The notes under the pieces were generated by a model that had not been told where the DNA came from, ran no database searches, and saw only the letters and a program-made list of their open reading frames with translations. The position numbers were made by a program, and so were the translations under genes. A stretch of DNA of 64,000 bases from Alphaproteobacteria bacterium (GTDB taxonomy: Bacteria; Pseudomonadota; Alphaproteobacteria; Rhodobacterales; Rhodobacteraceae), in the NCBI GenBank assembly GCA_030427145.1, contig JAUHWT010000011.1, positions 1 to 64,000 of the forward strand, written 5' to 3'. Shown one piece after another: positions 35,523-44,755 of the stretch (the stretch's first letter is position 1; every line of letters starts with the position of its first letter).

Positions 35523-36937
35523 GTCGGCAGCATGTCGCGGAGCCGAAGTTCTGCGATACGTTCGACCTGCCGGAAAGCGGTTTCAAGTTCAGCCTCCCGT
35601 TCGTTTGCCAGTCGTTCCTCGAACGCGCGCATGATGCCCGCCTTGTCGTGGTCACGCACGGCAATGATGAACGGAAACCCGAATTTTGAGGTGTAGGCAT
35701 CGTTCAGGCGCGTGAAGTCAGCGCGTTCCTGATCGGTCAGGCGGTCCAGTCCGGCCGACGCCTGCTCGGAGGTGGACTCCGCCGTTAATCGTCCGGCCTG
35801 GGCCAGTTTGCCTGACAGATCCGGATGCGCCGTCAGAACGCCAAAACGCCGATCCGCATCGGCCCGGCGGAACACCCGCGTCAGTGCCGCATGCAGGCCC
35901 GAGGCCGTGTCGTGCGCCGGCCCCAGTTCCAGATCATGGGCGCCTTCGGCAATCCATGGCGAGTGCTCGTAGATACCGCCATAGAGACTGACGAACTCGT
36001 CCCGCTCCATTTGCGACGGACGTTTGCTGTTCGGGGCCGGATGGGTTTGCGCCCAGTGCCTGGCGATATCGAGGCGGGTGGCAAACCACACATCGCCGTG
36101 GGATTTGGCGTATTCGATGAACCTTTTCAGAGCCATAACCCGCCCGGGGCGACCAACCAGGCGACAGTGCAGGCCGATGCTCATCATCTTCGCCTGACCC
36201 TCTTCGCCCTCTGCATAAAGTGCGTCGAAACTGTCCTTGAGGTAGGAAAAGAACTGATCCCCGGAGTTGAACCCCTGCGGCGTGGCAAAGCGCATGTCGT
36301 TTGCATCGAGCGTGTAGGGAACAATCAACTGGTCCCGCGCCCCGTCACTGTACCAGTAGGGCAGATCGTCGGCATAGCTGTCGGCGACGTAATCGAAACC
36401 GCCTTCCTCCGTGGCCAGATCAACCGTGTTCATGGAACAGCGCCCGGTGTACCAGCCCCGCGGCCGCTCTCCGGTGACCTCGGTATGCAGGCGGATGGCC
36501 TCCCGCATGTCTGCGGCCTCGTCCTCTTTGGAGTGGTTGCGGTATTCGATCCATTTCAGGCCGTGACTGGCAATTTCCCAGTTCCCGGCCTTCATCGCCG
36601 CGACCTGTGCCGGGCTGCGGGCGAGAGCGGTGGCCACGCCATAAATGGTCACGGGAACATTTTGGGAGGTGAAAAGCCGGTGCAGACGCCAGAAACCCGC
36701 GCGTGCGCCATACTCATAGATCGATTCCATGTTCCAGTGGCGCTGGCCCTCCCAGGCGGCGGCGCCCACAATTTCGGAGAGAAACGCCTCGGACGCCGCA
36801 TCGCCATGCAACACATTGTTCTCGCCGCCTTCCTCGTAATTTATGACGAACTGAACGGCGATTTTCGCGTTGCCTGGCCATTTGGGTTCGGGAGTTACCG
36901 GTCCATAGCCCTGCATATCCCGGGGATATCGATTCAT
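35519..36937 (-). CDS. puuE-uraD: Allantoinase PuuE fused to OHCU decarboxylase UraD
   Basis: This 472-residue bifunctional protein has an N-terminal PuuE allantoinase (about residues 1-305, polysaccharide-deacetylase fold). It carries RYPRDMQGYGPVTPEP, VQFVINYEEGGENN and EIASHGLKWIEY. The C-terminal UraD domain (about 315-472) carries LTAHPDLSGKLA and SKFGFPFIIAVRDH and decarboxylates OHCU to (S)-allantoin. Fusion places two consecutive pathway steps on one chain. The ATG at 36937 has GGAG six bases upstream; the longer frame adds 11 residues. It is divergent from uraH. Confidence 0.95.
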   Translation of the reverse strand: MNRYPRDMQGYGPVTPEPKWPGNAKIAVQFVINYEEGGENNVLHGDAASEAFLSEIVGAAAWEGQRHWNMESIYEYGARAGFWRLHRLFTSQNVPVTIYGVATALARSPAQVAAMKAGNWEIASHGLKWIEYRNHSKEDEAADMREAIRLHTEVTGERPRGWYTGRCSMNTVDLATEEGGFDYVADSYADDLPYWYSDGARDQLIVPYTLDANDMRFATPQGFNSGDQFFSYLKDSFDALYAEGEEGQAKMMSIGLHCRLVGRPGRVMALKRFIEYAKSHGDVWFATRLDIARHWAQTHPAPNSKRPSQMERDEFVSLYGGIYEHSPWIAEGAHDLELGPAHDTASGLHAALTRVFRRADADRRFGVLTAHPDLSGKLAQAGRLTAESTSEQASAGLDRLTDQERADFTRLNDAYTSKFGFPFIIAVRDHDKAGIMRAFEERLANEREAELETAFRQVERIAELRLRDMLPT

Positions 36938-36983
36938 TGAGGTCTCCATTTTCATTACCGGATAAAGCAAACAAATCCGAGTT

Positions 36984-37006
36984 TCTTTCTCGAAATTCGA
37001 GAAAGA
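36984..37006. promoter_or_regulatory. 23-bp perfect palindrome in the puuE-uraD/uraH divergent promoter
   Basis: Arms TCTTTCTCGAA (36984-36994) and TTCGAGAAAGA (36996-37006) pair exactly around a single A. It sits about 47 bp upstream of the puuE-uraD ATG and 70 bp upstream of the uraH ATG. The inner part fits the T-N11-A LysR pattern, and a LysR gene follows uraH, so it may be that regulator's operator. Confidence 0.65.
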
Positions 37007-37076
37007 CTTTTAATTTGAATTCGGTTTGGATTGGATGGCAAGCGGTTATGGATTTTTCCGATGTCAGGAGCGCGCG

Positions 37077-37430
37077 ATGCCAGGATACCTCACCACCCAT
37101 GTTCTCGATACCGCCAAAGGCTGCCCGGCCGAGGGACTTGAGATCGAGCTTTTTGCGATCGAGGGGGAGACCCGTCGCCTGATCCGCACGCTCAAAACCA
37201 ACGACGATGGCCGTACCGATGAGCAGATCCTGCCGGAAACCGAGTTCGCGACCGGGACCTATGAACTGGTCTTTCATGCCGGCGTCTATCTGGACGCCAG
37301 CGGAGTAGCGCCTGAAACGCCGAGGTTTCTCGATGTGATCCCGCTTCGTTTTGGCATGTCGGAGCAGGCCCATTACCACGTGCCGCTGCTGCTGTCGCCG
37401 TTCGGGTATTCAACCTACCGGGGCAGCTGA
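37077..37430 (+). CDS. uraH: 5-hydroxyisourate hydrolase
   Basis: This 117-residue transthyretin-like enzyme converts 5-hydroxyisourate to OHCU. It begins [20 protein letters not shown] (the catalytic His of the family), has an arginine in the central block, and ends with the signature YSTYRGS. CAGGAG lies six bases before the ATG at 37077. Its product feeds the UraD domain encoded divergently. Its 3' end overlaps the LysR gene by 21 bp in a convergent arrangement. Confidence 0.95.
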   Translation: MPGYLTTHVLDTAKGCPAEGLEIELFAIEGETRRLIRTLKTNDDGRTDEQILPETEFATGTYELVFHAGVYLDASGVAPETPRFLDVIPLRFGMSEQAHYHVPLLLSPFGYSTYRGS

Positions 37431-38345
37431 GATCTTCGCGGCGGCCTCAAGCGCGGGTTTGATCCGGTCCACCATGAAAGTGATGAAGAGCCGCGCCTTG
37501 GGGTCCTGACGCCTGCGGTGACCAAACAGGCAACCCAGCTGGACCGCTTCCGGGGGATTGTCCTCAACGACCGGCACCAGCGCACCGGAGCGCAGATGTT
37601 CCGCCACCTCAAACAGCGGTTTGAGAATAATGCCCTGACCATTGAGCGCCCACGTGGTCAGGACATCTCCGTCATCGGACTCGAACGGACCCTGCACCGA
37701 AAACTTGCGCAGGCCCTCTTCGGTTTTCAGCGCCCACTGAAACTCCGGCGACCCAGGAAACCGAAGCAACAGGCAGTCGTGGTTTTGCGAAATCAGATCC
37801 TGGCCGGTTTTCGGATGCCCCCTGCGTCGAACATAATCAGGTGACGCACACAAAATCCGCTCACAATCGGTGATTTTGCGCATCTTAAGCGCGGAGTCCT
37901 TCGGATTGCCGAGGAAGAAGGCGAGGTCGAGCCCTTCCGTCGACAGGTCAATCTTGCGGTCCGAAAGGCGCAGGCGCACGTCAATCATAGGATAGGCGCT
38001 TTTGAACTCGGGCACCGCCGGGGCGATGAACCTCCGCCCGACCCCAAGAGGGGCGGCGACGAAAATCGTGCCGCGCGGGTTCATCGTCACGTCGTTGACA
38101 TCCGCCTCGGCCTGCTCAATCGCTTCGATGATCCGCAGCGCGCCATCATAGAAAATCTGACCCTGTTCGGTGGCGTGCAGCATCCGTGTCGTCCGCTGAA
38201 ACAGCCGAACGTTGAGATGTGTCTCAAGCTGGGAAATTCTGGACGAGGCGACCGCAGGTGAAATACGCTGATCCCGTGCGGCGGCGGACATGCTGCCAAG
38301 CTCATAAACCCGGATGAAGGTCTTTATGTTTTCGAAGTATGACAC
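37410..38345 (-). CDS. LysR-family transcriptional regulator
   Basis: This 311-residue regulator has an N-terminal winged helix (about residues 1-60; [25 protein letters not shown]) and a periplasmic-binding-like effector domain (about 90-295). It lies within the purine island, divergent from puuD with about 100 bp between, the usual place for a LysR protein to act on its neighbour. The effector is unknown; urate or a breakdown product is a reasonable guess. Confidence 0.92.
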   Translation of the reverse strand: MSYFENIKTFIRVYELGSMSAAARDQRISPAVASSRISQLETHLNVRLFQRTTRMLHATEQGQIFYDGALRIIEAIEQAEADVNDVTMNPRGTIFVAAPLGVGRRFIAPAVPEFKSAYPMIDVRLRLSDRKIDLSTEGLDLAFFLGNPKDSALKMRKITDCERILCASPDYVRRRGHPKTGQDLISQNHDCLLLRFPGSPEFQWALKTEEGLRKFSVQGPFESDDGDVLTTWALNGQGIILKPLFEVAEHLRSGALVPVVEDNPPEAVQLGCLFGHRRRQDPKARLFITFMVDRIKPALEAAAKISAAPVG

Positions 38346-38361
38346 GGCCGATTTTTAGGGT

Positions 38362-38374
38362 CAGTTTGAAACTG
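38362..38374. promoter_or_regulatory. 13-bp palindrome in the lysR/puuD divergent promoter
   Basis: CAGTTT and AAACTG flank one G, 17 bp from the lysR start codon. Its sequence differs from the uraH palindrome, so a single regulator need not bind both. It is a candidate autoregulatory site. Confidence 0.4.
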
Positions 38375-38448
38375 TTTGGATTATTTGGCAATTCCGAACA
38401 ATAGGTTTGGGGGGTATCAGTGGTCAAGAATTATCATGGAGGTGGTGA

Positions 38449-39693
38449 ATGTTCGAGTTGGCAATAATCTGGGACTGGATTGCGTTTGCGGTGAGGTGGG
38501 TCCACGTGATCACGGCCATCGCCTGGATTGGATCATCGTTCTATTTCATCGCCCTGGATCTTGGCCTGCGCACGGCTGAGGGCATGCCGGCCGGCGCCCA
38601 TGGCGAGGAATGGCAGGTTCATGGCGGCGGGTTTTACCATATCCAGAAATACCTCGTGGCCCCGGAACGCATGCCCGACCACCTCACCTGGTTCAAATGG
38701 GAAAGCTATGCCACCTGGCTTTCCGGTGCCGCGCTGTTGATGATCGTCTACTGGGTCGGGGCTGAGCTGTTCCTGATCGACCGGGCGAAAGCCGATCTGA
38801 CCGTCTGGCAGGGTATCCTGATCTCCGCAGCCTCGCTCTCGATCGGCTGGCTCGTCTATGACCGCCTCTGCAAGTCGAGCCTTGGCGACCGGCCGACGGT
38901 TCTGATGCTGCTTCTATTCGTGCTGCTGATGGTGATGGGCTGGGGCTACAACCAGATCTTTACCGGCCGCGCCACGATGCTGCATCTCGGTGCTTTCACC
39001 GCCACCATCATGACCGCAAACGTGTTTTTCATCATCATGCCCAATCAGGAGATTGTGGTGAAGGATCTGCAGGAAGGCCGCACGCCCGATCCGAAATACG
39101 GCAAAATCGCCAAGCTGCGGTCGACCCACAACAACTACCTGACCCTGCCCGTTCTGTTCCTTATGCTTTCGAACCATTATCCGCTGGCATTTGGCACCGA
39201 CAATAACTGGTTGATCGCGGGTCTGGTGTTCCTGATGGGCGTGACAATTCGCCATTATTTCAACACGCTCCACGCCCGCAAGGGCAACCCGGCCTGGACC
39301 TGGTTGGCCACCGCCATCCTCTTTATCCTCGTCATGTGGCTCTCCACCGCGCCCATGTATCAGGAGCCGGATGAAAACGCGGAAGCGCTGGAGATGACGC
39401 CACGCCAGACCATGTTCGCCTCCGCCGAGGGCTTTGAGGATGCGGCCAATATCGTGAAGGGCCGCTGCTCCATGTGTCATGCCCGCGAGCCGTTCTATGA
39501 AGGCATCCACCGCCCTCCGAAAGGCATCCTGCTTGAAAACGACCACGACATCGCCACCGCCGCCCGTCAGATCTATCTTCAGTCCGGCCTGACCCACGCC
39601 ATGCCCCCGGCCAATGTCACCTTCATGGCGCCGGAGGAACGCGTCCAGCTGGTCCGCTGGTATCGCGACGCAATTGCGGATGATGCCGGCTGA
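38449..39693 (+). CDS. puuD: Urate hydroxylase PuuD (membrane cytochrome c urate oxidase)
   Basis: This 414-residue inner-membrane protein oxidises urate to 5-hydroxyisourate. The N-terminal part (about residues 1-310) has eight or so membrane helices of the DUF989 type, with WVHVITAIAWIGSSFYFIALD and conserved histidines. The C-terminal part is a cytochrome c domain with CSMCH at about residue 340 and a distal methionine in THAMPPAN. Unlike soluble uricase it sends electrons to the respiratory chain. The ATG at 38449 has GGAGGTGGTGA upstream. Confidence 0.95.
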   Translation: MFELAIIWDWIAFAVRWVHVITAIAWIGSSFYFIALDLGLRTAEGMPAGAHGEEWQVHGGGFYHIQKYLVAPERMPDHLTWFKWESYATWLSGAALLMIVYWVGAELFLIDRAKADLTVWQGILISAASLSIGWLVYDRLCKSSLGDRPTVLMLLLFVLLMVMGWGYNQIFTGRATMLHLGAFTATIMTANVFFIIMPNQEIVVKDLQEGRTPDPKYGKIAKLRSTHNNYLTLPVLFLMLSNHYPLAFGTDNNWLIAGLVFLMGVTIRHYFNTLHARKGNPAWTWLATAILFILVMWLSTAPMYQEPDENAEALEMTPRQTMFASAEGFEDAANIVKGRCSMCHAREPFYEGIHRPPKGILLENDHDIATAARQIYLQSGLTHAMPPANVTFMAPEERVQLVRWYRDAIADDAG

Positions 39694-39884
39694 ACCTTTG
39701 CTGTTGACCGTTCTCTGGCCGTTTTTTCCGAATGCGGGCAGGAGGTCGCAGGCCCGCTACGACGGGTTGATGGGATAGTACTTTCCATCACCCAAAAGTA
39801 TCGGGTCGCGGCCGGCGTTTCCCCTTGTGTTTCCATCGCCCGGCCGTTTTGATCCGCGCAATAACAGTCATTCCGGGGGAAAAC

Positions 39885-40934
39885 ATGGCCTATGCGCCTG
39901 CTGAAAATCGTTATGAGTCAATGGTCTATCGGCGCTGCGGACGGAGCGGTCTGAAGCTGCCGGCGGTTTCCCTCGGGCTCTGGCACAATTTCGGCCATGA
40001 CACGCCGCACCAGACGAAGCGCGACATCTGCCGGAGGGCGTTAGACCTGGGCATCACGCATTTCGACCTCGCCAACAACTACGGCCCGCCGCCGGGATCC
40101 GCGGAGGAAGCCTTTGGGGAGATTTTGGCAACGGATTTCGCAGGTTACCGGGATGAGCTGGTAATTTCGTCAAAGGCCGGATACCGCATGTGGCCGGGGC
40201 CATATGGCGAGTTCGGCAGCCGCAAATACCTCATCGCATCCTGTGATCAGAGTCTAAAGCGCATGGGGCTCGACCATGTCGACATTTTCTACTCGCACCG
40301 GTTTGATCCGGACACGCCGCTTGAGGAAACCATGGGTGCGCTCGATTTCATCGTGCGGTCCGGTCGGGCCCGATATGTGGGTATCTCCTCTTATAACTCG
40401 GAAAAGACCCGTGAGGCCGCGACGATCCTGAAGGAGCTTGGAACGCCCTGTCTCATCCACCAGCCAAGCTACAACATGCTCAACCGCTGGGTCGAGCGGG
40501 ACGGGCTGAAGGACACGTTGAAAGAACTTGGCATCGGTTCAATCGCCTTTACGCCCCTGGCGCAGGGCATGCTGACCGGCAAATACCTCGATGGCGTTCC
40601 GGAGGGCAGCCGCGCGACCCAGGGCAAATCGCTCAATCCCGACTTCCTCAACGAGCGTGCGATCGGGAACATCCGCGCGCTGAACAGCATTGCGGAGAAA
40701 CGGGGCCAGACCCTGGCGCAGATGGCCATTGCCTGGGTGCTGCGCAACAACGGTATCACGACCGCGCTGATCGGGGCCTCCAAACCGTCGCAGGTCGAGG
40801 ATTGCGCCGGTGCGGTGAACAACCTCGAATTTACCGACGCTGAACTGGCCGAGATCGATACCTACGCCGACGAGGAAAACATCAACCTTTGGGCGAAGTC
40901 CTCCGGCACGACCGAAGGGGCGGCGCAGCGATGA
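39885..40934 (+). CDS. Aldo/keto reductase, YghZ/Gpr-like
   Basis: This 349-residue NADPH-dependent TIM-barrel reductase resembles L-glyceraldehyde 3-phosphate reductase. Catalytic residues are present: Asp and Tyr in HFDLANNYGPPPGSAEE, Lys in VISSKAGYRMWPGPYGE and His in DIFYSHRFDPDTPLEETM. MWPGPYGEFGSRKYL is typical of the YghZ group. The ATG at 39885 has GGGGGAAAAC before it; an upstream in-frame ATG is untypical. The stop overlaps the GH43 start by 4 bp, suggesting a sugar-related role. Confidence 0.9.
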   Translation: MAYAPAENRYESMVYRRCGRSGLKLPAVSLGLWHNFGHDTPHQTKRDICRRALDLGITHFDLANNYGPPPGSAEEAFGEILATDFAGYRDELVISSKAGYRMWPGPYGEFGSRKYLIASCDQSLKRMGLDHVDIFYSHRFDPDTPLEETMGALDFIVRSGRARYVGISSYNSEKTREAATILKELGTPCLIHQPSYNMLNRWVERDGLKDTLKELGIGSIAFTPLAQGMLTGKYLDGVPEGSRATQGKSLNPDFLNERAIGNIRALNSIAEKRGQTLAQMAIAWVLRNNGITTALIGASKPSQVEDCAGAVNNLEFTDAELAEIDTYADEENINLWAKSSGTTEGAAQR

Positions 40935-42538
40935 TCCGCAATCCAATCCTCAAGGGGTTCAACCCGGACCCGTCAATCTGTCGCGTGGGCGCGGATTACT
41001 ACATCGCCACCTCGACATTCGAGTGGTTCCCTGGGGTGCAAATCCATCACTCCCGCGATCTGGTGAACTGGAAGCTGCTGACCCGTCCGCTTACACGTGC
41101 CTCGCAGCTCGACATGCGCGGCAATCCGGATTCCGGCGGCATTTGGGCACCGTGTCTGAGTTACGCGGATGGTCAGTTTTGGCTCATCTACACGGATGTG
41201 AAACGGCAGGGCGGAGACTTTAAAGACGGCCACAACTATCTGGTGACCGCACCGAATATCGAAGGACCGTGGTCCGACCCGGTTTTCTTCAACTCCTCCG
41301 GTTTCGACCCGTCGCTGTTCCACGATGATGACGGTCGCAAATGGCTGGTAAACATGCAGTGGCGGCCGCTGTCCGGCCCCTATGCCCTGAAGGGGGTAAA
41401 CCCGCATTTCGACGGCATTCTGCTCCAGGAATATGACCACCAGGCTCAGAAGCTGACGGGAGAAATCCGCAACATTTTCGCAGGGTCCGAGCGTGGTTTG
41501 GTGGAGGGTCCGCACCTGTTCCGACGGGACGGTTATTACTACCTGACGGTCGCCGAGGGTGGCACGGGCTACGATCATGCGGTGACCATGGCGCGGTCGC
41601 GTGACATCGCCGGGCCGTATGAACTTCACCCCGAAACGTTCCTATTGACCTCCCGCGATGCTCCAGGCGCGCGACTGCAGAGGGCGGGACATGGTCAGAT
41701 CGTCGAGACGCCGGAGGGCGATGTGTATCACACGCATCTCTGCGGTCGACCGCTCGAGGGGGTGCGGCGTTGTCCGCTGGGGCGCGAGTCCGCCTTGCAG
41801 AAATGCGTCTGGGGCGAGGATGGCTGGCTCCGCCTGGCCCAGGGCGGTCTGGTTCCTAATGTGGATGTGCCGTCACCCACGGATGTCGAGCCTGAACCGG
41901 ATGTCGCGATGGAGTACCGCTTCGATGCTCCGGTCCTGCCGATGGATTTTCAGTGGCTCCGCACGCCGCAGCCTGAGCGGATTTTCACCCTTAACGGGAG
42001 TGCATTGCGTCTGATTGGTCGTGAATCCGTGGGCAGCCAGTTCGAGCAGGCCCTCGTGGCCCGGCGTCAGCAGCATTTCAACTACCGTGCGGAGACCCGT
42101 GTCGAGCGGTTTGATCCGACCAACTACCAGCAGGCCGCAGGGCTGACGACCTATTACAACGCCCATAAATTTCACTGTGCCCTGGTCACCCATTTGCCGG
42201 ATCACGGCCGGGTCATTCTGGTAATGAGCAGCCTTGCCGACTGGCCCGATGGCCGCCTGACCTTCCCGATGGAGGAGCCCGTTCCAGCACCCGAAGGCAC
42301 GGTCGATCTGGCCGTAGAGGTGCGTGGCGCGGTGCAGCAGTTCCATTGCAAAACCGGTGACGGCGACTGGCAGCCGCTCGGTCCGGAACTCGACGCCAGT
42401 CTAATCTCGGATGAGGCCGGGCGCGGGGAGGGCAATTCGTTTACCGGAGCATTTGTCGGGATGCTGGCCTATGACATCTCGGGCCGGGCCACGACGGCGG
42501 ATTTCCCGTGGTTCAGATACGAGCCGCAGGACGGCTAA
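40931..42538 (+). CDS. Glycoside hydrolase family 43 (beta-xylosidase-like)
   Basis: This 535-residue protein has an N-terminal five-bladed propeller with the catalytic base Asp in FNPDPSICRVG and the acid Glu in GLVEGPHLFRR. A C-terminal beta-sandwich (about residues 330-535) is typical of GH43 subfamily 11 xylosidases. No signal peptide is present, so it acts in the cytoplasm on imported xylo-oligosaccharides. No sugar transporter is adjacent. It overlaps the aldo/keto reductase gene by ATGA and converges on the SDR gene at 42548. Confidence 0.92.
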   Translation: MIRNPILKGFNPDPSICRVGADYYIATSTFEWFPGVQIHHSRDLVNWKLLTRPLTRASQLDMRGNPDSGGIWAPCLSYADGQFWLIYTDVKRQGGDFKDGHNYLVTAPNIEGPWSDPVFFNSSGFDPSLFHDDDGRKWLVNMQWRPLSGPYALKGVNPHFDGILLQEYDHQAQKLTGEIRNIFAGSERGLVEGPHLFRRDGYYYLTVAEGGTGYDHAVTMARSRDIAGPYELHPETFLLTSRDAPGARLQRAGHGQIVETPEGDVYHTHLCGRPLEGVRRCPLGRESALQKCVWGEDGWLRLAQGGLVPNVDVPSPTDVEPEPDVAMEYRFDAPVLPMDFQWLRTPQPERIFTLNGSALRLIGRESVGSQFEQALVARRQQHFNYRAETRVERFDPTNYQQAAGLTTYYNAHKFHCALVTHLPDHGRVILVMSSLADWPDGRLTFPMEEPVPAPEGTVDLAVEVRGAVQQFHCKTGDGDWQPLGPELDASLISDEAGRGEGNSFTGAFVGMLAYDISGRATTADFPWFRYEPQDG

Positions 42539-42547
42539 AGGCGGAGT

Positions 42548-43231
42548 TTATTCCGCCTCGCCGGAGACATCCTCAAGGCCAATCGCGGCGCAAAGCCGCG
42601 CCGCCTCGGAGCGGCAGGACGCCAGCCCTTCGGTATCCTCGCCGGGGAAGAAGCGCGCGCGCAGGGCGGTCGGCATCGGTGCTGGGGAAAACACGGTGAC
42701 ATGCGGGCCGGTCTGGCGGCTTTCGGCCGCCCAGGAGCGGATATAAGCGGCAGCGGCGGCTTTCGTCGCGCCATAGGCTCCGAAAAACGGCTGTCCCGCG
42801 CGGTCGTCATCCACATGCACAAATTGGCCATCCGGGGCGGCTTTGAGCAGAGGTTCCAGCATGGTCACGAGCCGTTGCGTGCCACGGAGGTTGATCTCGA
42901 CCGACTGATCAAAATCCCGTTCGGCGACATGCGGTGCGGGTGATTGCGGTGGTGCGTGTGCGGCGCAGTGGATGGCCACATCGAGACTACCCCAGCGCTC
43001 GTGGATCGACAGGCAAAGCCGCTGCATCCCGCCGTCATCGGTGATCGACAGGGGCACCAGCGTCGGTGTCGGCCCGCCCAGAGCCTCGATGTCATCAGCC
43101 AGATCCTCAAGCCCGCCCACGGTCTTCGCCATGGCAATGACCTGATAGCCTGCAGCTCCCAGCATCACGCCCAGAGAATAGCCCAGGCCGCGGCTGGCTC
43201 CGGTGATCAGAACGGTCTTTGCAGTCGTCAT
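42548..43231 (-). CDS. SDR-family NAD(P)-dependent oxidoreductase
   Basis: This 227-residue Rossmann-fold protein has the cofactor motif TGASRGLGYSLG and the catalytic YGATK (Tyr and Lys present). The position normally holding the catalytic Ser reads VHVDDDRAG, so that residue may be replaced. It is the last gene of the alr-mlaE-mlaF-radA-cvpA-purF operon and overlaps the purF stop by 4 bp. The substrate is unknown. Confidence 0.85.
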   Translation of the reverse strand: MTTAKTVLITGASRGLGYSLGVMLGAAGYQVIAMAKTVGGLEDLADDIEALGGPTPTLVPLSITDDGGMQRLCLSIHERWGSLDVAIHCAAHAPPQSPAPHVAERDFDQSVEINLRGTQRLVTMLEPLLKAAPDGQFVHVDDDRAGQPFFGAYGATKAAAAAYIRSWAAESRQTGPHVTVFSPAPMPTALRARFFPGEDTEGLASCRSEAARLCAAIGLEDVSGEAE

Positions 43232-44682
43232 TCCGCCGCCTTGGTCACAAACCCAGCCGAGATCCGGTCCGAGGGCCGGATGGGATAGTCACCGGAGAAA
43301 CACGCGTCGCAGTACTGGGGTGATCTGGTATCCCGGCCTTTTTCCTCACCCGCCGCCCGGTACAGCCCGTCAAGGCTCACAAAGCGCAGGGAATTGACGC
43401 CAAGATATTTGCAGATCTCATCCTCGGACATGGTCGCGGCAATCAGTTTCTCCCGCTCCGGGGTGTCCACGCCATAGAAACAGGGCCAGGTTGTGGGCGG
43501 TGAGGCAATCCGGAAATGAACCTCGGCCGCACCGGCATCGAGAACCATCTCGCGGATTTTTAGACTGGTGGTTCCCCGCACAACAGAGTCGTCCACCAGA
43601 ATTACCCGTTTCCCCGCAATCATCGACCGGTTCACGTTGAGCTTCAGACGCACACCCATGTTGCGGATCTGCTCGGTCGGCTCGATGAAGGTTCGACCCA
43701 TATACTGGTTGCGCACAATACCCATGGCGAAGGGGATGCCGCTCTCCTGGGAGTAGCCGATTGCGGCCGGTGTGCCGCTGTCCGGGATGGGGCAGACCAG
43801 ATCGGCCTCCACCGGGGCTTCCTTCGCCAGTTCGATACCGATGCGGCGGCGGGTCTCATAGACCGACTGGCCGCCGATAATGCTGTCGGGGCGTGAGAAA
43901 TAAACGTGTTCAAAGATGCAGAACCGCGACGGACGGCGATCAAACGGGAAGGAGCTTTCAACACCGGACTCAGTGCAGATCACCATTTCACCAGGCTCAA
44001 TCTCGCGCACAAATTCCGCACCGATGATGTCGAGTGCACAGGTCTCCGACGACAGGATCCAGCCATCGCCGATCCGGCCAAGCATTAGAGGCCGCACGCC
44101 CAGAGGATCACGTACGCCGATCAGCTTGGAGCGCGTCATCGCCACGACGGAGAACGCACCCTCAACGCGTCGCAGGGCGTCCTTCATGCGCTCGGGGATG
44201 TTCTTCTGAATGGACCGCGCCATCAGGTGGATCATGCATTCCGTGTCCGACCCGGACTGGAAGATGGATCCCCGCTCAATCAGTTCCTGGCGCAGGGCAT
44301 GGGCGTTGGTGATGTTGCCGTTATGGGCAATCGCGCAGCCACCCATGGCGAACTCTGCGAACAGGGGCTGAACGTCACGAATCTGCGCGCCTTTCGCACC
44401 GGATGTGGAATAGCGCACATGCCCAATGGCGAGCGCGCCGGGCAGGGTTTCCATGAGTTTCGCAGAGGTGAAGTTGTCCCGCACATACCCGAACCGGCGC
44501 ACGGTGTTGAAGCCTGTGGCCTGGGTGTAGCTGACGATACCGCCCGCCTCCTGGCCGCGGTGCTGGAGCGCGTGAAGACCGAGTGCGACGAAGTTTGCGG
44601 CATCCTGGATGCCGATGGCACCGAATACACCGCATTCCTCATGCAATTTGTCATCATCGAACGGGTGCGAGCAAATGGGCAT
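43228..44682 (-). CDS. purF: Amidophosphoribosyltransferase
   Basis: This 484-residue enzyme catalyses the first step of purine synthesis, making phosphoribosylamine from PRPP and glutamine. The glutaminase nucleophile Cys lies in HEECGVFGAIG after a short propeptide of about 14 residues. The PRPP loop is VILVDDSVVRGTT and the SGTPAAIGYSQESGIPF block is present. I start at the ATG at 44682 because the frame upstream is untypical. A small GTTGCG-C-CGCAAC palindrome (44719-44731) lies between cvpA and purF. The cvpA-purF order is widely conserved. Confidence 0.95.
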   Translation of the reverse strand: MPICSHPFDDDKLHEECGVFGAIGIQDAANFVALGLHALQHRGQEAGGIVSYTQATGFNTVRRFGYVRDNFTSAKLMETLPGALAIGHVRYSTSGAKGAQIRDVQPLFAEFAMGGCAIAHNGNITNAHALRQELIERGSIFQSGSDTECMIHLMARSIQKNIPERMKDALRRVEGAFSVVAMTRSKLIGVRDPLGVRPLMLGRIGDGWILSSETCALDIIGAEFVREIEPGEMVICTESGVESSFPFDRRPSRFCIFEHVYFSRPDSIIGGQSVYETRRRIGIELAKEAPVEADLVCPIPDSGTPAAIGYSQESGIPFAMGIVRNQYMGRTFIEPTEQIRNMGVRLKLNVNRSMIAGKRVILVDDSVVRGTTSLKIREMVLDAGAAEVHFRIASPPTTWPCFYGVDTPEREKLIAATMSEDEICKYLGVNSLRFVSLDGLYRAAGEEKGRDTRSPQYCDACFSGDYPIRPSDRISAGFVTKAAE

Positions 44683-44755
44683 CGGATTCGCCTGTTGTCT
44701 GTGCCTGCTGGCTGTATAGTTGCGCCGCAACATATTGTCACGGGTTTGACATCAA

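Noticed and set aside
44719-44731. GTTGCG-C-CGCAAC palindrome as a PurR box
   Set aside because: It does not match the known PurR consensus and lies inside the cvpA-purF operon context; noted under purF only.
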